A DNA stretch of 64,000 nucleotides from Aquibium microcysteis (lineage in GTDB: Bacteria; Pseudomonadota; Alphaproteobacteria; Rhizobiales; Rhizobiaceae), in NCBI RefSeq assembly GCF_014495845.1, contig NZ_CP061080.1, forward strand, positions 4,888,001 to 4,952,000. The letters are read 5' to 3'. The first letter of the stretch is position 1. Each line of letters starts with the position of its first letter. Positions 54,510 to 63,493 of the stretch are shown here, one piece after another. A model generated the notes under the pieces. It had not been told where the DNA came from. It ran no database searches and worked only from the letters and a program-made list of their open reading frames with translations. The position numbers and the translations under genes are program-made.

Positions 54510-54896
54510 TCAGCGGCAGGGCGCGTCGTAGAGGATGCGATGGCCCGCGTTCCTGGCCTCGCAGGCGTTTCCGAAGGTCCGGACGCTGCCGCCGCGCCGC
54601 GCACAGACCGGCTCGTACTGCTGCGTGCAGAAGCGGGGCTCGGGGCGGGGTACGGGACCACCGCGCCGACACTGACCCGGATGGAGGACGCGATAGCCCG
54701 CGGCCCTGGCCTCGCAGGCATTGCCGAAGGTCTGGCGGTCCGGACCGCTGCGACCGCAGACCGGCTCGTAGATGCGCGGACAGACCTGCGGCGGTCCCGG
54801 GCTGACGGATGGCGGTTCGGCGACCACGACCGTGCAGGACGAGACGATCAGCAGGGAAAAAAGCACGACCGTGTTCCTGAGCGACAGGACCTTCAT
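54510..54896 (-). CDS. Kazal-domain lipoprotein (two domains)
   Basis: A 128-residue secreted protein with an N-terminal signal (MKVLSLRNTVVLFSLLIVSS) ending at a plausible lipobox cysteine (IVSSC). The mature part holds two Kazal-like repeats: CPRIYEPVCGRSGPDRQTFG with NACEARAAGY, and CTQQYEPVCARRGGSVRTFG with NACEARNAGH. Each has the YEPVC...TFGNACEA core and four cysteines rather than six, a reduced form. Kazal domains inhibit serine proteases, so it may protect the envelope from proteases. Of two adjacent ATG codons I use the second (54896), 6 nt after AAGGAGG. Confidence 0.8.
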   Translation of the reverse strand: MKVLSLRNTVVLFSLLIVSSCTVVVAEPPSVSPGPPQVCPRIYEPVCGRSGPDRQTFGNACEARAAGYRVLHPGQCRRGGPVPRPEPRFCTQQYEPVCARRGGSVRTFGNACEARNAGHRILYDAPCR

Positions 54897-54995
54897 CATC
54901 GGCCTCCTTCGGGCCGTGGACCCGAGCCTCGTCTGATGCCCGCAACGCATCGCGGCGACCAAAGTTTCTTCCGCATCCGAAAAGCCTCCAGAGCC

Positions 54996-55020
54996 GGAAC
55001 CATCGTGCGGCTCGCCCGTT
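54996..55020 (+). promoter_or_regulatory. EcfG-type promoter, GGAAC-N16-CGTT
   Basis: GGAAC (54996-55000) and CGTT (55017-55020) are 16 nt apart, 38 nt before the AI-2E family transporter gene. Full consensus match, outside the main stress-gene cluster. Confidence 0.55.
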
Positions 55021-55058
55021 GATGGGCTTCCGCCGATTCGCGCGCGGACGGGGTGACC

Positions 55059-56177
55059 ATGGCCACATCGCAGGACGAAACCACCGCGCCGGCAGCGGCT
55101 GCCGCGGCCAAGCCGCAGCGCAGCCTTTTCGGCGTGCTGATGGGCATCTTCATCATCCTCTTCGTCTATGCCCTGTATTTCGCCAAGGACTTCTTCCTTC
55201 CCGTGGTGCTCGCCTTCCTGCTGGCGCTCACCCTGTCGCCGATCGTGCGGACGCTCGCCTGGCGCGGTATCCCGGCGCCCCTCTCGGCGACGCTTCTCGT
55301 CTTCCTGTCGTTCTGTGGCGTCGCGGCCATCGGCTTCGTCCTCAGCGGGCCGATCGTTGCCCTGGTCGAGGACGCGCCCAAGATCGGGCGCGAGTTGCAG
55401 GAGCGGTTGTCGGAGGTGAAGGGCCCGATGTCCCGCATCCTTCAGGCCGGTGACCAGATCGAGAGCGTCACCGAGACCGCCAGCGAGCCGGACGTGCAGA
55501 AGGTGGTCATCGCGCAGCCGGGCATCGTCTCGCGTGCCGCCGGAAACCTTCTCTCCGTCGGAACCACCATCGCCATCATGCTCGTCCTGTCGCTGTTCCT
55601 GCTCGCCTCGGGCAGCATGTTCTACGAAAAGATGGTCCAGACCTTCGATCTGATGAGCGACAAGAAGCGTGCGCTGCGGATCGTCTACGACGTGGAACGC
55701 GAGATTTCGCGCTATCTGCTGACCGTGGCGCTGATCAATTCCGGGCTCGGCGTCGCGGTTGGCCTCTCCTGCTGGCTTCTCGGACTGCCCGATGCGTTGC
55801 TGTGGGGGGTCGCAGCCGCGCTCCTGAACTTCCTGCCCTATGTCGGCAGCCTCATCGGCATCATCCTCGTCGGCGTCATCTCGATCGTCACCTTCGACAC
55901 GCTCGCCTCCGCCGCCCTCGCACCGCTGCTCTATGCCGGCTTCACGGTGCTGGAAGGCCAATTCGTCACGCCGCTGATCCTCGGCCGCCGGCTGGAGCTC
56001 AACGCGGTCGCGATCTTCATCGCCATCGCGTTCTGGTCGTGGCTCTGGGGCTTCGCGGGCGCCCTGCTCGCCGTGCCCATCCTCGTCATCGCCAAGGTCT
56101 TCTGCGACCACTTCGACGGTCTGGGTGCGATCGGCAACTTTCTCGGCGCTCAGGACGTGCGCGAGCCCGATCACTGA
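55059..56177 (+). CDS. AI-2E family (PerM/YdiK-like) transporter
   Basis: A 372-residue protein of the DUF20/AI-2E exporter family, with about eight membrane helices: an N-terminal pair (GIFIILFVYALYFAKDFFLP and LAFLLALTLSPIVRTL), a long central hydrophilic region, and a C-terminal set including GLPDALLWGVAAALLNFLPY, VGSLIGIILVGVIS and LEGQFVTPLILGRRLELNAV, the family hallmark. The transported compound is uncertain; some members move autoinducer 2, others sodium. The ATG at 55059 is used; a GTG two codons earlier is possible. A full EcfG-type promoter precedes it. Confidence 0.88.
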   Translation: MATSQDETTAPAAAAAAKPQRSLFGVLMGIFIILFVYALYFAKDFFLPVVLAFLLALTLSPIVRTLAWRGIPAPLSATLLVFLSFCGVAAIGFVLSGPIVALVEDAPKIGRELQERLSEVKGPMSRILQAGDQIESVTETASEPDVQKVVIAQPGIVSRAAGNLLSVGTTIAIMLVLSLFLLASGSMFYEKMVQTFDLMSDKKRALRIVYDVEREISRYLLTVALINSGLGVAVGLSCWLLGLPDALLWGVAAALLNFLPYVGSLIGIILVGVISIVTFDTLASAALAPLLYAGFTVLEGQFVTPLILGRRLELNAVAIFIAIAFWSWLWGFAGALLAVPILVIAKVFCDHFDGLGAIGNFLGAQDVREPDH

Positions 56178-56243
56178 ACGCATTCAGGCCTTCCGCCGGC
56201 CGCTGAATCCGACTAGTGCGTCGCGGACGGGAGGAACTCCACC

Positions 56244-57089
56244 ATGGACCAGACGCAGAGCGGCCCCGATCTCGACGCCTACTTCCTGCGTATAGGCTAC
56301 CGCGGCCCGCGAGAGCCCAGCCTCTCCGTCCTGCAGCGCCTCCACGCCCTTCACCCCCTGGCGATCGCCTTCGAGAACCTCGATTCCTTCCTCGGTCGGC
56401 CCGTGCGTCTCGACCTCCCTTCGCTGGAGGACAAGCTCGTCCATGCACGGCGGGGCGGCTACTGCTTCGAGCAGAACACGCTGTTCTGGAAGGTGCTGGC
56501 CGCGCTCGGCTTCGAGGTGTCGGGCCTCGCCGCACGCGTTTTGTGGAACCAGCCGGAGGACACGCTCAATCCCCGCAGCCACATGCTGCTGCGCGTCGAG
56601 ATCGACGGTGCGACCTGGCTGGCCGATGTCGGCTTCGGCGGCGTCACCCAGACCGCGCCGCTGCTGCTGGCGCCGGGCGCCGTGCAGGAGACGCCGCACG
56701 AGCCGTGCAGGGTGATCGAGACCGCGGATCACTATCGCCTGCAGGTGCAGATCGGCGGCGAATGGCGCACCGTCTTCCGTTTCGACATGACCGAACATGT
56801 CGACGTCGACTACGTGGTGTCGAGCCATTTCGTCTCCACCTGGCCCGCGTCACAGTTCGTCACCACGATCATGGCCGCACGCGCCCTGCCGACCGGTCGG
56901 CTGGCACTCAGGAACGACCGGATGACGGTCCACGAGACCGGCGGGCCGTCGCGGCAGGTCCACTTCGCCACCCCCGCCGAACTCCGCGCCACGCTGTCGG
57001 CCGATTTCGGCATCGAGGTGCCGGAGCCCGGTCGATTCGACGCGCGGTTCCTGGAACTGGGCCTCGGCGCTCCGGCCGAATTGCGGTGA
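56244..57089 (+). CDS. arylamine N-acetyltransferase
   Basis: A NAT enzyme (281 residues) that transfers acetyl groups from acetyl-CoA to arylamines and hydrazines through a Cys-His-Asp triad. The nucleophile is in RRGGYCFEQNTLF (about residue 74), the histidine in RSHMLLRVEIDG (about 112) and the aspartate in WLADVGFGG (about 127). The N-terminal YFLRIGYRGPREPSLSVLQR and HPLAIAFENLD are typical. No operon partner; AGGAACTCC-like sequence upstream is GAGGAA. It may detoxify aromatic amines. Confidence 0.92.
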   Translation: MDQTQSGPDLDAYFLRIGYRGPREPSLSVLQRLHALHPLAIAFENLDSFLGRPVRLDLPSLEDKLVHARRGGYCFEQNTLFWKVLAALGFEVSGLAARVLWNQPEDTLNPRSHMLLRVEIDGATWLADVGFGGVTQTAPLLLAPGAVQETPHEPCRVIETADHYRLQVQIGGEWRTVFRFDMTEHVDVDYVVSSHFVSTWPASQFVTTIMAARALPTGRLALRNDRMTVHETGGPSRQVHFATPAELRATLSADFGIEVPEPGRFDARFLELGLGAPAELR

Positions 57090-57177
57090 CAGTCTCCTTG
57101 ATTCCGATTGCATGACCCGCTCACTGCAAGCGGATGAGTTGCGAATGAAGTAGACTGTCCCCGCAACTCTCCACGCG

Positions 57178-58446
57178 TCAGCGCAGCCGCTTCACCAGCG
57201 CCGCATCCGGAAAGCAGGTCGGCGCCAGACCGTTCCGCGCCTGCCAGTCACCGATCGAGCGGCGCGTCCGGAACCCCGGCAGGCCGTCCGCGCCGCCGAC
57301 GTCGTAGCCGAGCTTTTCCAGCCCGCGCTGCATGGCGGCGACGTCGGACCGATAGAGGCCGCCGACACTGCCCCACGCGCCCGTAAACGTCCGGTCGCCG
57401 TACTGGATCCGATCCGCGGCATGGCCGACGAACAGCGCGTAGAGGTCGCTCTCGTTGTAGTCCTTCAGCACGTAGAAGTTCGGCGTGACCAGGAAGGCCG
57501 GACCGTTTCGGCCGGCGGGCATCATCAGATAGCCTTCGCCCTTCATCTCGTGCGCCGGGAACGGCTTGCCGCCGATGCGCGCCACGCCCATCCGCGCCCA
57601 GTCGGCGATCGGCTTGCCGCGGTCCGGGCCCTCCAGAGCGCAGGAGACGGCTTCCGGCACCGTCACCTCGAAGCCCCAGTCGCGGCCCCGCACCCAACCA
57701 TGCGCCTTCAGATAATTTGCGATCGAGGCCAGCGTGTCGGGCTCCGAATTCCAGATGTCGGCGCGCCCGTCGCCGTCGCCGTCCGCCGCGTTTTTCAGAT
57801 AGCTCGTCGGCATGAACTGCGGCTGGCCCAGCGCGCCCGCCCAGGAGGATTTCATCGAGCGCGGCGGAATCCTGCCGCGCTCCGCCATCACCAGGGCCGC
57901 CAGCACCTCCTCCCGGAACATTTCCTTTCGGCTGGCCAGGAAAGCTTTGGTGCCGAGCACCTCGAAGGCATCGTAGGGAATCCTGGCTCGGCCGAAACCC
58001 GATTCGCGCCCCCAGATCGCCAGTACGATGCCGGGCGGCACACCCGTCGCCTTCTCCAGCGCCGCCAGCGTCCGGGCATGCGTGCCCGCCCGGCTGCGCC
58101 CGCCCGCGGTGACGCCGCGCACCGTGTTCTCGGCGAAATAGGCGCCCGGCGACCCGAATTCCGCCTGATGCTGCGTCTTCGGCGTCTGCGGTTTCTGTCC
58201 GGGCAGCACGAGATCGGGCAACTTCAGGTTGGGCGTGATGCCGTCGAAGGCGGCATCGAAGGTCGCCCGTGAAACGCCGCCCGCCTTCGCCGACGGCCAG
58301 AGGTCCGCCTCCAGCCAGGAGCGGAACTGCCGGTCGATCGACTGTGCTGTTGCGGGCAGGGGGACGAGCGCCAGGAGCATTGCGCAGGTGGCGAGGCTCC
58401 ATGCCAGCCGGCGCATCGGCAGGGCAAGCGAGGCAACTCGGCTCAT
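57178..58446 (-). CDS. lytic murein transglycosylase (MltB-type)
   Basis: A 422-residue exported enzyme that cleaves peptidoglycan with 1,6-anhydro product formation. A signal peptide (LATCAMLLALVPLPATAQ) is followed by the SLT_2 domain (about 40-345): AYFAENTVRGVTAGG, the catalytic glutamate in LAIWGRESGFGRARIPYDAF, AGALGQPQFMPTSYLKNAAD and NFYVLKDYNESDLYALFVGH. The last 60 residues are a peptidoglycan-binding domain (LEKLGYDVGGADGLPGFRTR). There is no lipobox, so it is probably soluble in the periplasm. It lies 17 bp after recR on the same strand. Confidence 0.92.
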   Translation of the reverse strand: MSRVASLALPMRRLAWSLATCAMLLALVPLPATAQSIDRQFRSWLEADLWPSAKAGGVSRATFDAAFDGITPNLKLPDLVLPGQKPQTPKTQHQAEFGSPGAYFAENTVRGVTAGGRSRAGTHARTLAALEKATGVPPGIVLAIWGRESGFGRARIPYDAFEVLGTKAFLASRKEMFREEVLAALVMAERGRIPPRSMKSSWAGALGQPQFMPTSYLKNAADGDGDGRADIWNSEPDTLASIANYLKAHGWVRGRDWGFEVTVPEAVSCALEGPDRGKPIADWARMGVARIGGKPFPAHEMKGEGYLMMPAGRNGPAFLVTPNFYVLKDYNESDLYALFVGHAADRIQYGDRTFTGAWGSVGGLYRSDVAAMQRGLEKLGYDVGGADGLPGFRTRRSIGDWQARNGLAPTCFPDAALVKRLR

Positions 58447-58463
58447 CGGGCCTGCAACTCCCC

Positions 58464-59069
58464 TCAAAACGCCGTCCTGGCCTTCAGTGCCGCCGACAGC
58501 GTGCCTTCGTCGAGATAGTCGAGCTCCCCGCCCACCGGCACCCCATGGGCGAGCCGGGTGATCTTCACGCCGAGCCCGTCGAGCTGGTCGGTGATGTAGT
58601 GCGCCGTGGTCTGGCCTTCCACGGTGGCGTTGACGGCCAGGATGAGTTCGCCGACCCCGCCCTTCGCCACGCGGTCCACCAGGCTGCGGATGTTCAGATC
58701 GTCCGGCCCAACGCCGTCGAGCGGCGAAAGCGTGCCGCCGAGCACGTGGTAGCGCGCGTTCATCGCGCCGGCCCGCTCCAGGGCCCACAGGTCGGCCACG
58801 TCCTCGACCACGATGATCGTGCCCCCGTCGCGGCGAGGGTCGGTGCAGATCGTGCAGGGGTCGGACGTGTCGACGTTGCCGCAGGTCGAGCAGACGCGCA
58901 CCGTGTCCAGCGCCTCGCCCATCGCAGCGGTCAGCGGGCCGAGCAACTGCTCCTTCTTCTTGATCAGGTGCAGCGCCGCCCGCCGCGCCGACCGGGGGCC
59001 GAGCCCCGGCACCTTGGCGAGCAGCTGGATGAGGCGTTCGATCTCGGGGCCGACGATTCGCTTCGACAT
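58464..59069 (-). CDS. recR: recombination mediator protein RecR
   Basis: RecR (201 residues) works with RecO/RecF to load RecA at gaps. The N-terminal helix-hairpin-helix [17 protein letters not shown], the zinc finger [16 protein letters not shown], the Toprim segment [18 protein letters not shown] and the Walker-B-like ending [20 protein letters not shown] are all present. It is usually just after dnaX-ybaB; here it is in the opposite orientation about 5 kb away, with the lytic transglycosylase downstream. Confidence 0.96.
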   Translation of the reverse strand: MSKRIVGPEIERLIQLLAKVPGLGPRSARRAALHLIKKKEQLLGPLTAAMGEALDTVRVCSTCGNVDTSDPCTICTDPRRDGGTIIVVEDVADLWALERAGAMNARYHVLGGTLSPLDGVGPDDLNIRSLVDRVAKGGVGELILAVNATVEGQTTAHYITDQLDGLGVKITRLAHGVPVGGELDYLDEGTLSAALKARTAF

Positions 59070-59128
59070 GGCGCCTGTCTAGCGCAGAAACCGTGGCGAA
59101 AACACCGGCGCGAAGACCCTTGGTGCGA

Positions 59129-60184
59129 CTACGCGGCCGCAGCCTTGCGCTGCGCCACAGCCTTGCGCACCTCCGGCGCGACCCTGGTGCCGAACAGCTC
59201 GATCGCCTTCATCAGCGTGGCGTGCGGCATCACGCCGATCGCCATCTGGATCAGGAAGCGCGTGTTGCCGAAAATCGCGTGGTTTGCGAGGATCTTGTCG
59301 GTCACCTCCGCCGGGCTGCCGACGAACAGCGCTCCGCGCGGGCTGCGCGAAGCGTCGAACTCGCGCCGTCCGCTCGGCCCCCAGCCGCGCTCGCGGCCGA
59401 TGCGGTTCATCACTTCGGTCACCGGCGGGAAGAAGGTATCGGCCGCTTCCTGGGTCGTCTCGCCCACGAAGCCGTGCACGTTGATGCTGGTCGCGAGCGT
59501 GTCGGGGTCGTGCCCGAACTGTCGCGCCGCCTTGCGGTAGATCTCGAAGAACGGCGCGAAGCGCGCCGGTTCGCCTCCGATGATGGCCAGCGCCAGCGGC
59601 AGGCCGTACATGCCGGCACGCGCAGCCGATTGCGGCGTGCCGCCGATGGCGATCCACAGCGGCAGCGGGTCCTGGATCGGACGCGGATAGACGCCGCGGT
59701 CGTCGATCCTGGCCGTGTGCTTGCCGCCCGGCCAGGAGATGCGCTCGTCCTTGCGCAGGGCGATCAGCATCTCCAGCTTCTCGGCGAAGAGCGTGTCGTA
59801 GTCCTTCAGGTCGTAACCGAACAGCGGGAAGGACTCGATGAAGGAGCCGCGCCCGGCCATCATTTCGGCCCGCCCCTGCGAGATCAGGTCGAGCGTCGCA
59901 TATTGCTGGAACACGCGGACCGGATCTTCCGACGAGAGAACCGTCACGGCGCTCGACAGGCGGATGTTCCTGGTCCGGGCGGCGGCAGCGGCCAGAATGG
60001 TCGCGGGCGAAGACACGACGTAGTCCGGGCGGTGATGCTCGCCGAGCGCGAAGACGTCCAGGCCGAGCTGGTCGGCGAGCTCGATCTCCTCGATGAGATT
60101 GCGGATGCGCTGGGCCGGATCGATCCTCGCCCCGGATACCGGGTCGGTTCCGACGTCGCCGAAGGTGTAGAGGCCGAGTTCCAT
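59129..60184 (-). CDS. luciferase-like (LLM class) flavin-dependent oxidoreductase
   Basis: A 351-residue LLM-family TIM-barrel protein, different from the one at 53423: [80 protein letters not shown] and [18 protein letters not shown]. It probably uses reduced flavin to oxidise an unknown small molecule. AGGAG lies 6 nt before the ATG at 60184; the frame to 60265 has no support. No reductase partner is adjacent. Confidence 0.87.
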   Translation of the reverse strand: MELGLYTFGDVGTDPVSGARIDPAQRIRNLIEEIELADQLGLDVFALGEHHRPDYVVSSPATILAAAAARTRNIRLSSAVTVLSSEDPVRVFQQYATLDLISQGRAEMMAGRGSFIESFPLFGYDLKDYDTLFAEKLEMLIALRKDERISWPGGKHTARIDDRGVYPRPIQDPLPLWIAIGGTPQSAARAGMYGLPLALAIIGGEPARFAPFFEIYRKAARQFGHDPDTLATSINVHGFVGETTQEAADTFFPPVTEVMNRIGRERGWGPSGRREFDASRSPRGALFVGSPAEVTDKILANHAIFGNTRFLIQMAIGVMPHATLMKAIELFGTRVAPEVRKAVAQRKAAAA

Positions 60185-60361
60185 CTTCGTCTCCTGTTCT
60201 CGTATCGGCAAGATAGGCGGTGCGCCGGGCGCATGCGAGAGCCGGGCTGTGAACAGTGCATCCACGCTCGCCGGCTTAACGCGACGTACACCCGTGGCCG
60301 GTAGCCTTGCAACCTGACCGGGTCGGCCAATCTTACCATTGCAGGGTGCAGAACGCTGGAC

Positions 60362-62140
60362 ATGTCCCTTCTACGACGTCTTTCCGGCCGATGGACCGCC
60401 GCCTTCGCGCGCAACCTGCGCCTGCGAGTGCTGGCCTCCACGCTCGCTGTCTTCGTGGGGGTGGCGCTTCCGGCCTTCGGAGCATTCCTCTGGATCGTCG
60501 ACACGTCGTCGGAACGGCTGTCGACGCTCTTCGCCGAGCGACAGGTTCTCTACGACCGCTACCGCGGCCTCGAGCCCCTCACCCGGGAAGTGGCACTGGC
60601 CGAGACGCTGGCACGTTCACCCACCATCCTCGAATGGGCAGCCGACGAGGAACACGCGGGAAAGAAGGCACGCGGTCTCACCGCACTCGAGCATTTTCGT
60701 TCAGCCTTCGCCGATGGGAGCTACTTCCTCGTCCACGCAGTCTCGGGAAACTACTACTACGGCGACGGCAGATCGGGCGCGCAGAATGGCCGTCCGCGCT
60801 ACGCGCTGTCGCGCGAGAACGAAGCCGACGCCTGGTTCTACAAAACCCTCGCGCTCGGGCCGGGATGTCGTCTCAACGTCAACAACGACCGCGCGCTGGC
60901 CGTCACGAAAGTCTGGATCAACTGCGTCGTGCAGTCGCCCGACGGTCCGGTCGCCGTCATCGGTACCGGCCTCGACCTGTCGTCCTTCGTCGCTGACGTC
61001 GTGAACACGGGCCAGGAGGGCGTCGAGACGCTCTTCGTCGACGGCTCGGGAGCGATCCAGGCCGTACGGGATCGTGGCCAGATCGACTTCGCCAGTCTCA
61101 CCAAGGAGGTCGCCGAGCGAAAGACGGTGTTCCAGCTTCTCGACCGGGCCGAGCACCGCTCCCGCCTCGCGACCATGATGGCCGATCTTCGGACCGGCCG
61201 CAGCGAGGCCGTCACCGCCTTCCTCGACATCGGCGGCCGCACCATGCTGGTCGGCGTGGGGCATCTCGACCGCCTGGGCTGGTTCAACGTCACCGTGATG
61301 GACGTCGATGCGATCGTCGGCCGGGGGCTGTTCGCCCCGCTCGGAGTACTGCTTGCGCTCGCCATCGTGGCGGCGGCCGTGCTGATCATGCTGCTCTTCA
61401 AGCGCAGCGTGCTCGATCGGCTCGAAGAGACCGAGGGTTCGCTGCAGCGCTTCCGGAGTGGGGAGTTCGCACGCCCCGTCGCGGCGCGTGACGCCGACGA
61501 GATCGACCGCCTGACCATCGCGCTCGACCGGATGGCGCGGGCGGTGCGCGAGAACACCGAGAGGCTCGAGGGCACCGTCCGCGAGCGCACCGAGGAACTG
61601 GAGCGCCTCGCCTTTCTGGACTCGATGACGGGAATCGCCAACCGCCGCGGTTTCGCCGCCACGTTCGGCGTCGAGCATGCCGCAGTGCGAGCAAAGGGCG
61701 AATCGATCGGTCTGCTTCTGCTGGACGTCGACCTGTTCAAGTCGATCAACGATTCACGTGGCCATCAGGCGGGCGACGAGGTCATCGTGGAAGTGGCGCG
61801 GCGGATAGCGACCGTCGTGGAGGACCGCACCTTGTGCGCGCGCTGGGGCGGCGACGAGTTCGTGGTTCTCGTCCGCGGCGGCGCCGATGCCGTCATGGAG
61901 ACGGGCAGGCGTCTGCTGGACGCGCTGCGCGGTTCCGGCATCGTGCTTTCCGACGGGGCCGAGATCCGGGTCACCACCTCCATCGGCGGGCATGTGGTCG
62001 CGGCCGGCGACAATCTGTCTTCCGCGACCGCCAGGGCGGATGTCGCCCTGTACGAAGCAAAACGCGCCGGGCGCAACCGCATCGTGCTGCGCCCGGCCGA
62101 GGCGCTTCATCACGGCGACGGAACGGCGAAGGTCGCCTGA
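60362..62140 (+). CDS. membrane-bound diguanylate cyclase (GGDEF)
   Basis: A 592-residue signalling protein. A membrane helix near residues 22-46 is followed by a large extracytoplasmic sensor region (about 47-320; dCache/Cache-like, including [20 protein letters not shown] and [14 protein letters not shown]), a second helix (about 323-346), a HAMP domain (347-400) and a GGDEF domain (about 420-580). The active motif is intact ([10 protein letters not shown]) with [12 protein letters not shown] and [20 protein letters not shown]. The product would be c-di-GMP. The inhibitory I-site RxxD, expected just before the active motif, is absent (EDRTLC instead). No EAL domain. Confidence 0.9.
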   Translation: MSLLRRLSGRWTAAFARNLRLRVLASTLAVFVGVALPAFGAFLWIVDTSSERLSTLFAERQVLYDRYRGLEPLTREVALAETLARSPTILEWAADEEHAGKKARGLTALEHFRSAFADGSYFLVHAVSGNYYYGDGRSGAQNGRPRYALSRENEADAWFYKTLALGPGCRLNVNNDRALAVTKVWINCVVQSPDGPVAVIGTGLDLSSFVADVVNTGQEGVETLFVDGSGAIQAVRDRGQIDFASLTKEVAERKTVFQLLDRAEHRSRLATMMADLRTGRSEAVTAFLDIGGRTMLVGVGHLDRLGWFNVTVMDVDAIVGRGLFAPLGVLLALAIVAAAVLIMLLFKRSVLDRLEETEGSLQRFRSGEFARPVAARDADEIDRLTIALDRMARAVRENTERLEGTVRERTEELERLAFLDSMTGIANRRGFAATFGVEHAAVRAKGESIGLLLLDVDLFKSINDSRGHQAGDEVIVEVARRIATVVEDRTLCARWGGDEFVVLVRGGADAVMETGRRLLDALRGSGIVLSDGAEIRVTTSIGGHVVAAGDNLSSATARADVALYEAKRAGRNRIVLRPAEALHHGDGTAKVA

Positions 62141-62149
62141 TCCTCGGCG

Positions 62150-63391
62150 TCAGTCGTCTCCGTCGACCACCCGAAGCCGCAGCGAACCGGTCCGCGACGC
62201 CACCTCGGCCGGGGCGGTCGCCGCATCGGCCGGATGGTCGCCACCGAATTCCAGCGCCTCGATCTTCTGGCTGCGCTTCGTCACCTTCTCCGTCGACGTC
62301 AGGATCTGCTCGACGTCGCGCTGGGTCATCGCGAAATGGCCCTGCAGCTTGCGCACCCGCTCGTCGAGGCGGCCCACGTCCTCCATCAGGCGGATCACCT
62401 CGCCCTGGATCAGGTGCGCCTGCTCGCGCATCCGTGCGTCCTTCAGCACCGCCTGGATCACCTGGATCGACAGCATCAGCAGCGAGGGCGAAACGATGAC
62501 GATCCGGGCACGATGGGCGCGCTGCACCAGTGCCTCGTACTTCTCGTGAATATCGGCGAAGATCGATTCCGACGGCACGAACATGAAGGCCGTCTCCTGC
62601 GTCTCGCCGCTGATCAGGTACTTCTCGGCGATCGCCTTGATGTGGACCTCGATGTCGCGGCGAAAGGCCTGGGCTGCCGCCTTCTGCCCCTCGACCCCGT
62701 CGCCTTCTGCCGCGGCGCGGATCGCGTTCCAGGCCTCCAGCGGAAACTTGGCGTCGATCACCAGCGCCGGCGCGCCGTTCGGCATCCGCACCAGGCAGTC
62801 GGGCCGGTTGCCGTTCGACAGCGTCGCCTGGAACTCGTAACCGCCGTGCGGCAGCCCGTCGGCGACGATCGCCTCCATCCGCGACTGTCCGAAGGCCCCC
62901 CGTGTCTGCTTGTTCGACAGGATATGCTGCAGCTGCACCACCTGGCCGGCCAGCGTCTGGATATTGCCTTGCGCGGTGTCGATGACGGCGAGCCGCTCCT
63001 GCAGCTTCGCCAGACTCTCATGCGTCGATCTCGTCTGCTCGGTCATGGTCTGGCCGAGCCGCCCGGTCATCGTGTCGAGCCGCTCCGAGATCGCCCTGTT
63101 CAGCTCGTTCTGCCGCGAGCCGAACACCTCCGCGATGGTCGCCATGCGCCCCTGCATTTCCGACTGCACCCGCGTCAGTTCCGCCAGTCTTGCCTGCGCC
63201 TCCCGCGCCGCCTGCGCGGCGTCTTCGGCCGCTTGCGCCCGCAAGCGCGCCATCCGCCGCAACCCGAGCGCCAGCCACGCGAACATCAGCACCACCAGCG
63301 CTGCGGTACCGGCCAGCGCGTGTCCAGGCGTCACGGTCGTGGCGCCGATCTGGCCGAGCGGGGCCGAGAGAAAGGTGGGAAAATCCGTCAT
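62150..63391 (-). CDS. rmuC: DNA recombination protein RmuC
   Basis: A 413-residue RmuC-family protein that limits recombination at inverted repeats, related to nucleases. It has an N-terminal membrane helix (LAGTAALVVLMFAWLALGL, about residues 27-45), a coiled coil (about 48-165, AEDAAQAAREAQARLAELTR) and the RmuC core: SRMEAIVADGLPHGGYEFQA, VRMPNGAPALVIDAKFPLEA, ISGETQETAFMFVPSESIFA and FAMTQRDVEQILTS. The start and stop are as given. It is divergent from def, and its stop lies 9 bp from the diguanylate cyclase stop. Confidence 0.93.
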   Translation of the reverse strand: MTDFPTFLSAPLGQIGATTVTPGHALAGTAALVVLMFAWLALGLRRMARLRAQAAEDAAQAAREAQARLAELTRVQSEMQGRMATIAEVFGSRQNELNRAISERLDTMTGRLGQTMTEQTRSTHESLAKLQERLAVIDTAQGNIQTLAGQVVQLQHILSNKQTRGAFGQSRMEAIVADGLPHGGYEFQATLSNGNRPDCLVRMPNGAPALVIDAKFPLEAWNAIRAAAEGDGVEGQKAAAQAFRRDIEVHIKAIAEKYLISGETQETAFMFVPSESIFADIHEKYEALVQRAHRARIVIVSPSLLMLSIQVIQAVLKDARMREQAHLIQGEVIRLMEDVGRLDERVRKLQGHFAMTQRDVEQILTSTEKVTKRSQKIEALEFGGDHPADAATAPAEVASRTGSLRLRVVDGDD

Positions 63392-63493
63392 CGTCGAGCC
63401 CTATGCGATTCGTGGGTCGACCATAAGATCAAAACATGAACGGAAACCGCACGCGCGGTTGACGCTCTCGCGACCAGCGATTACCTGAAGGCC

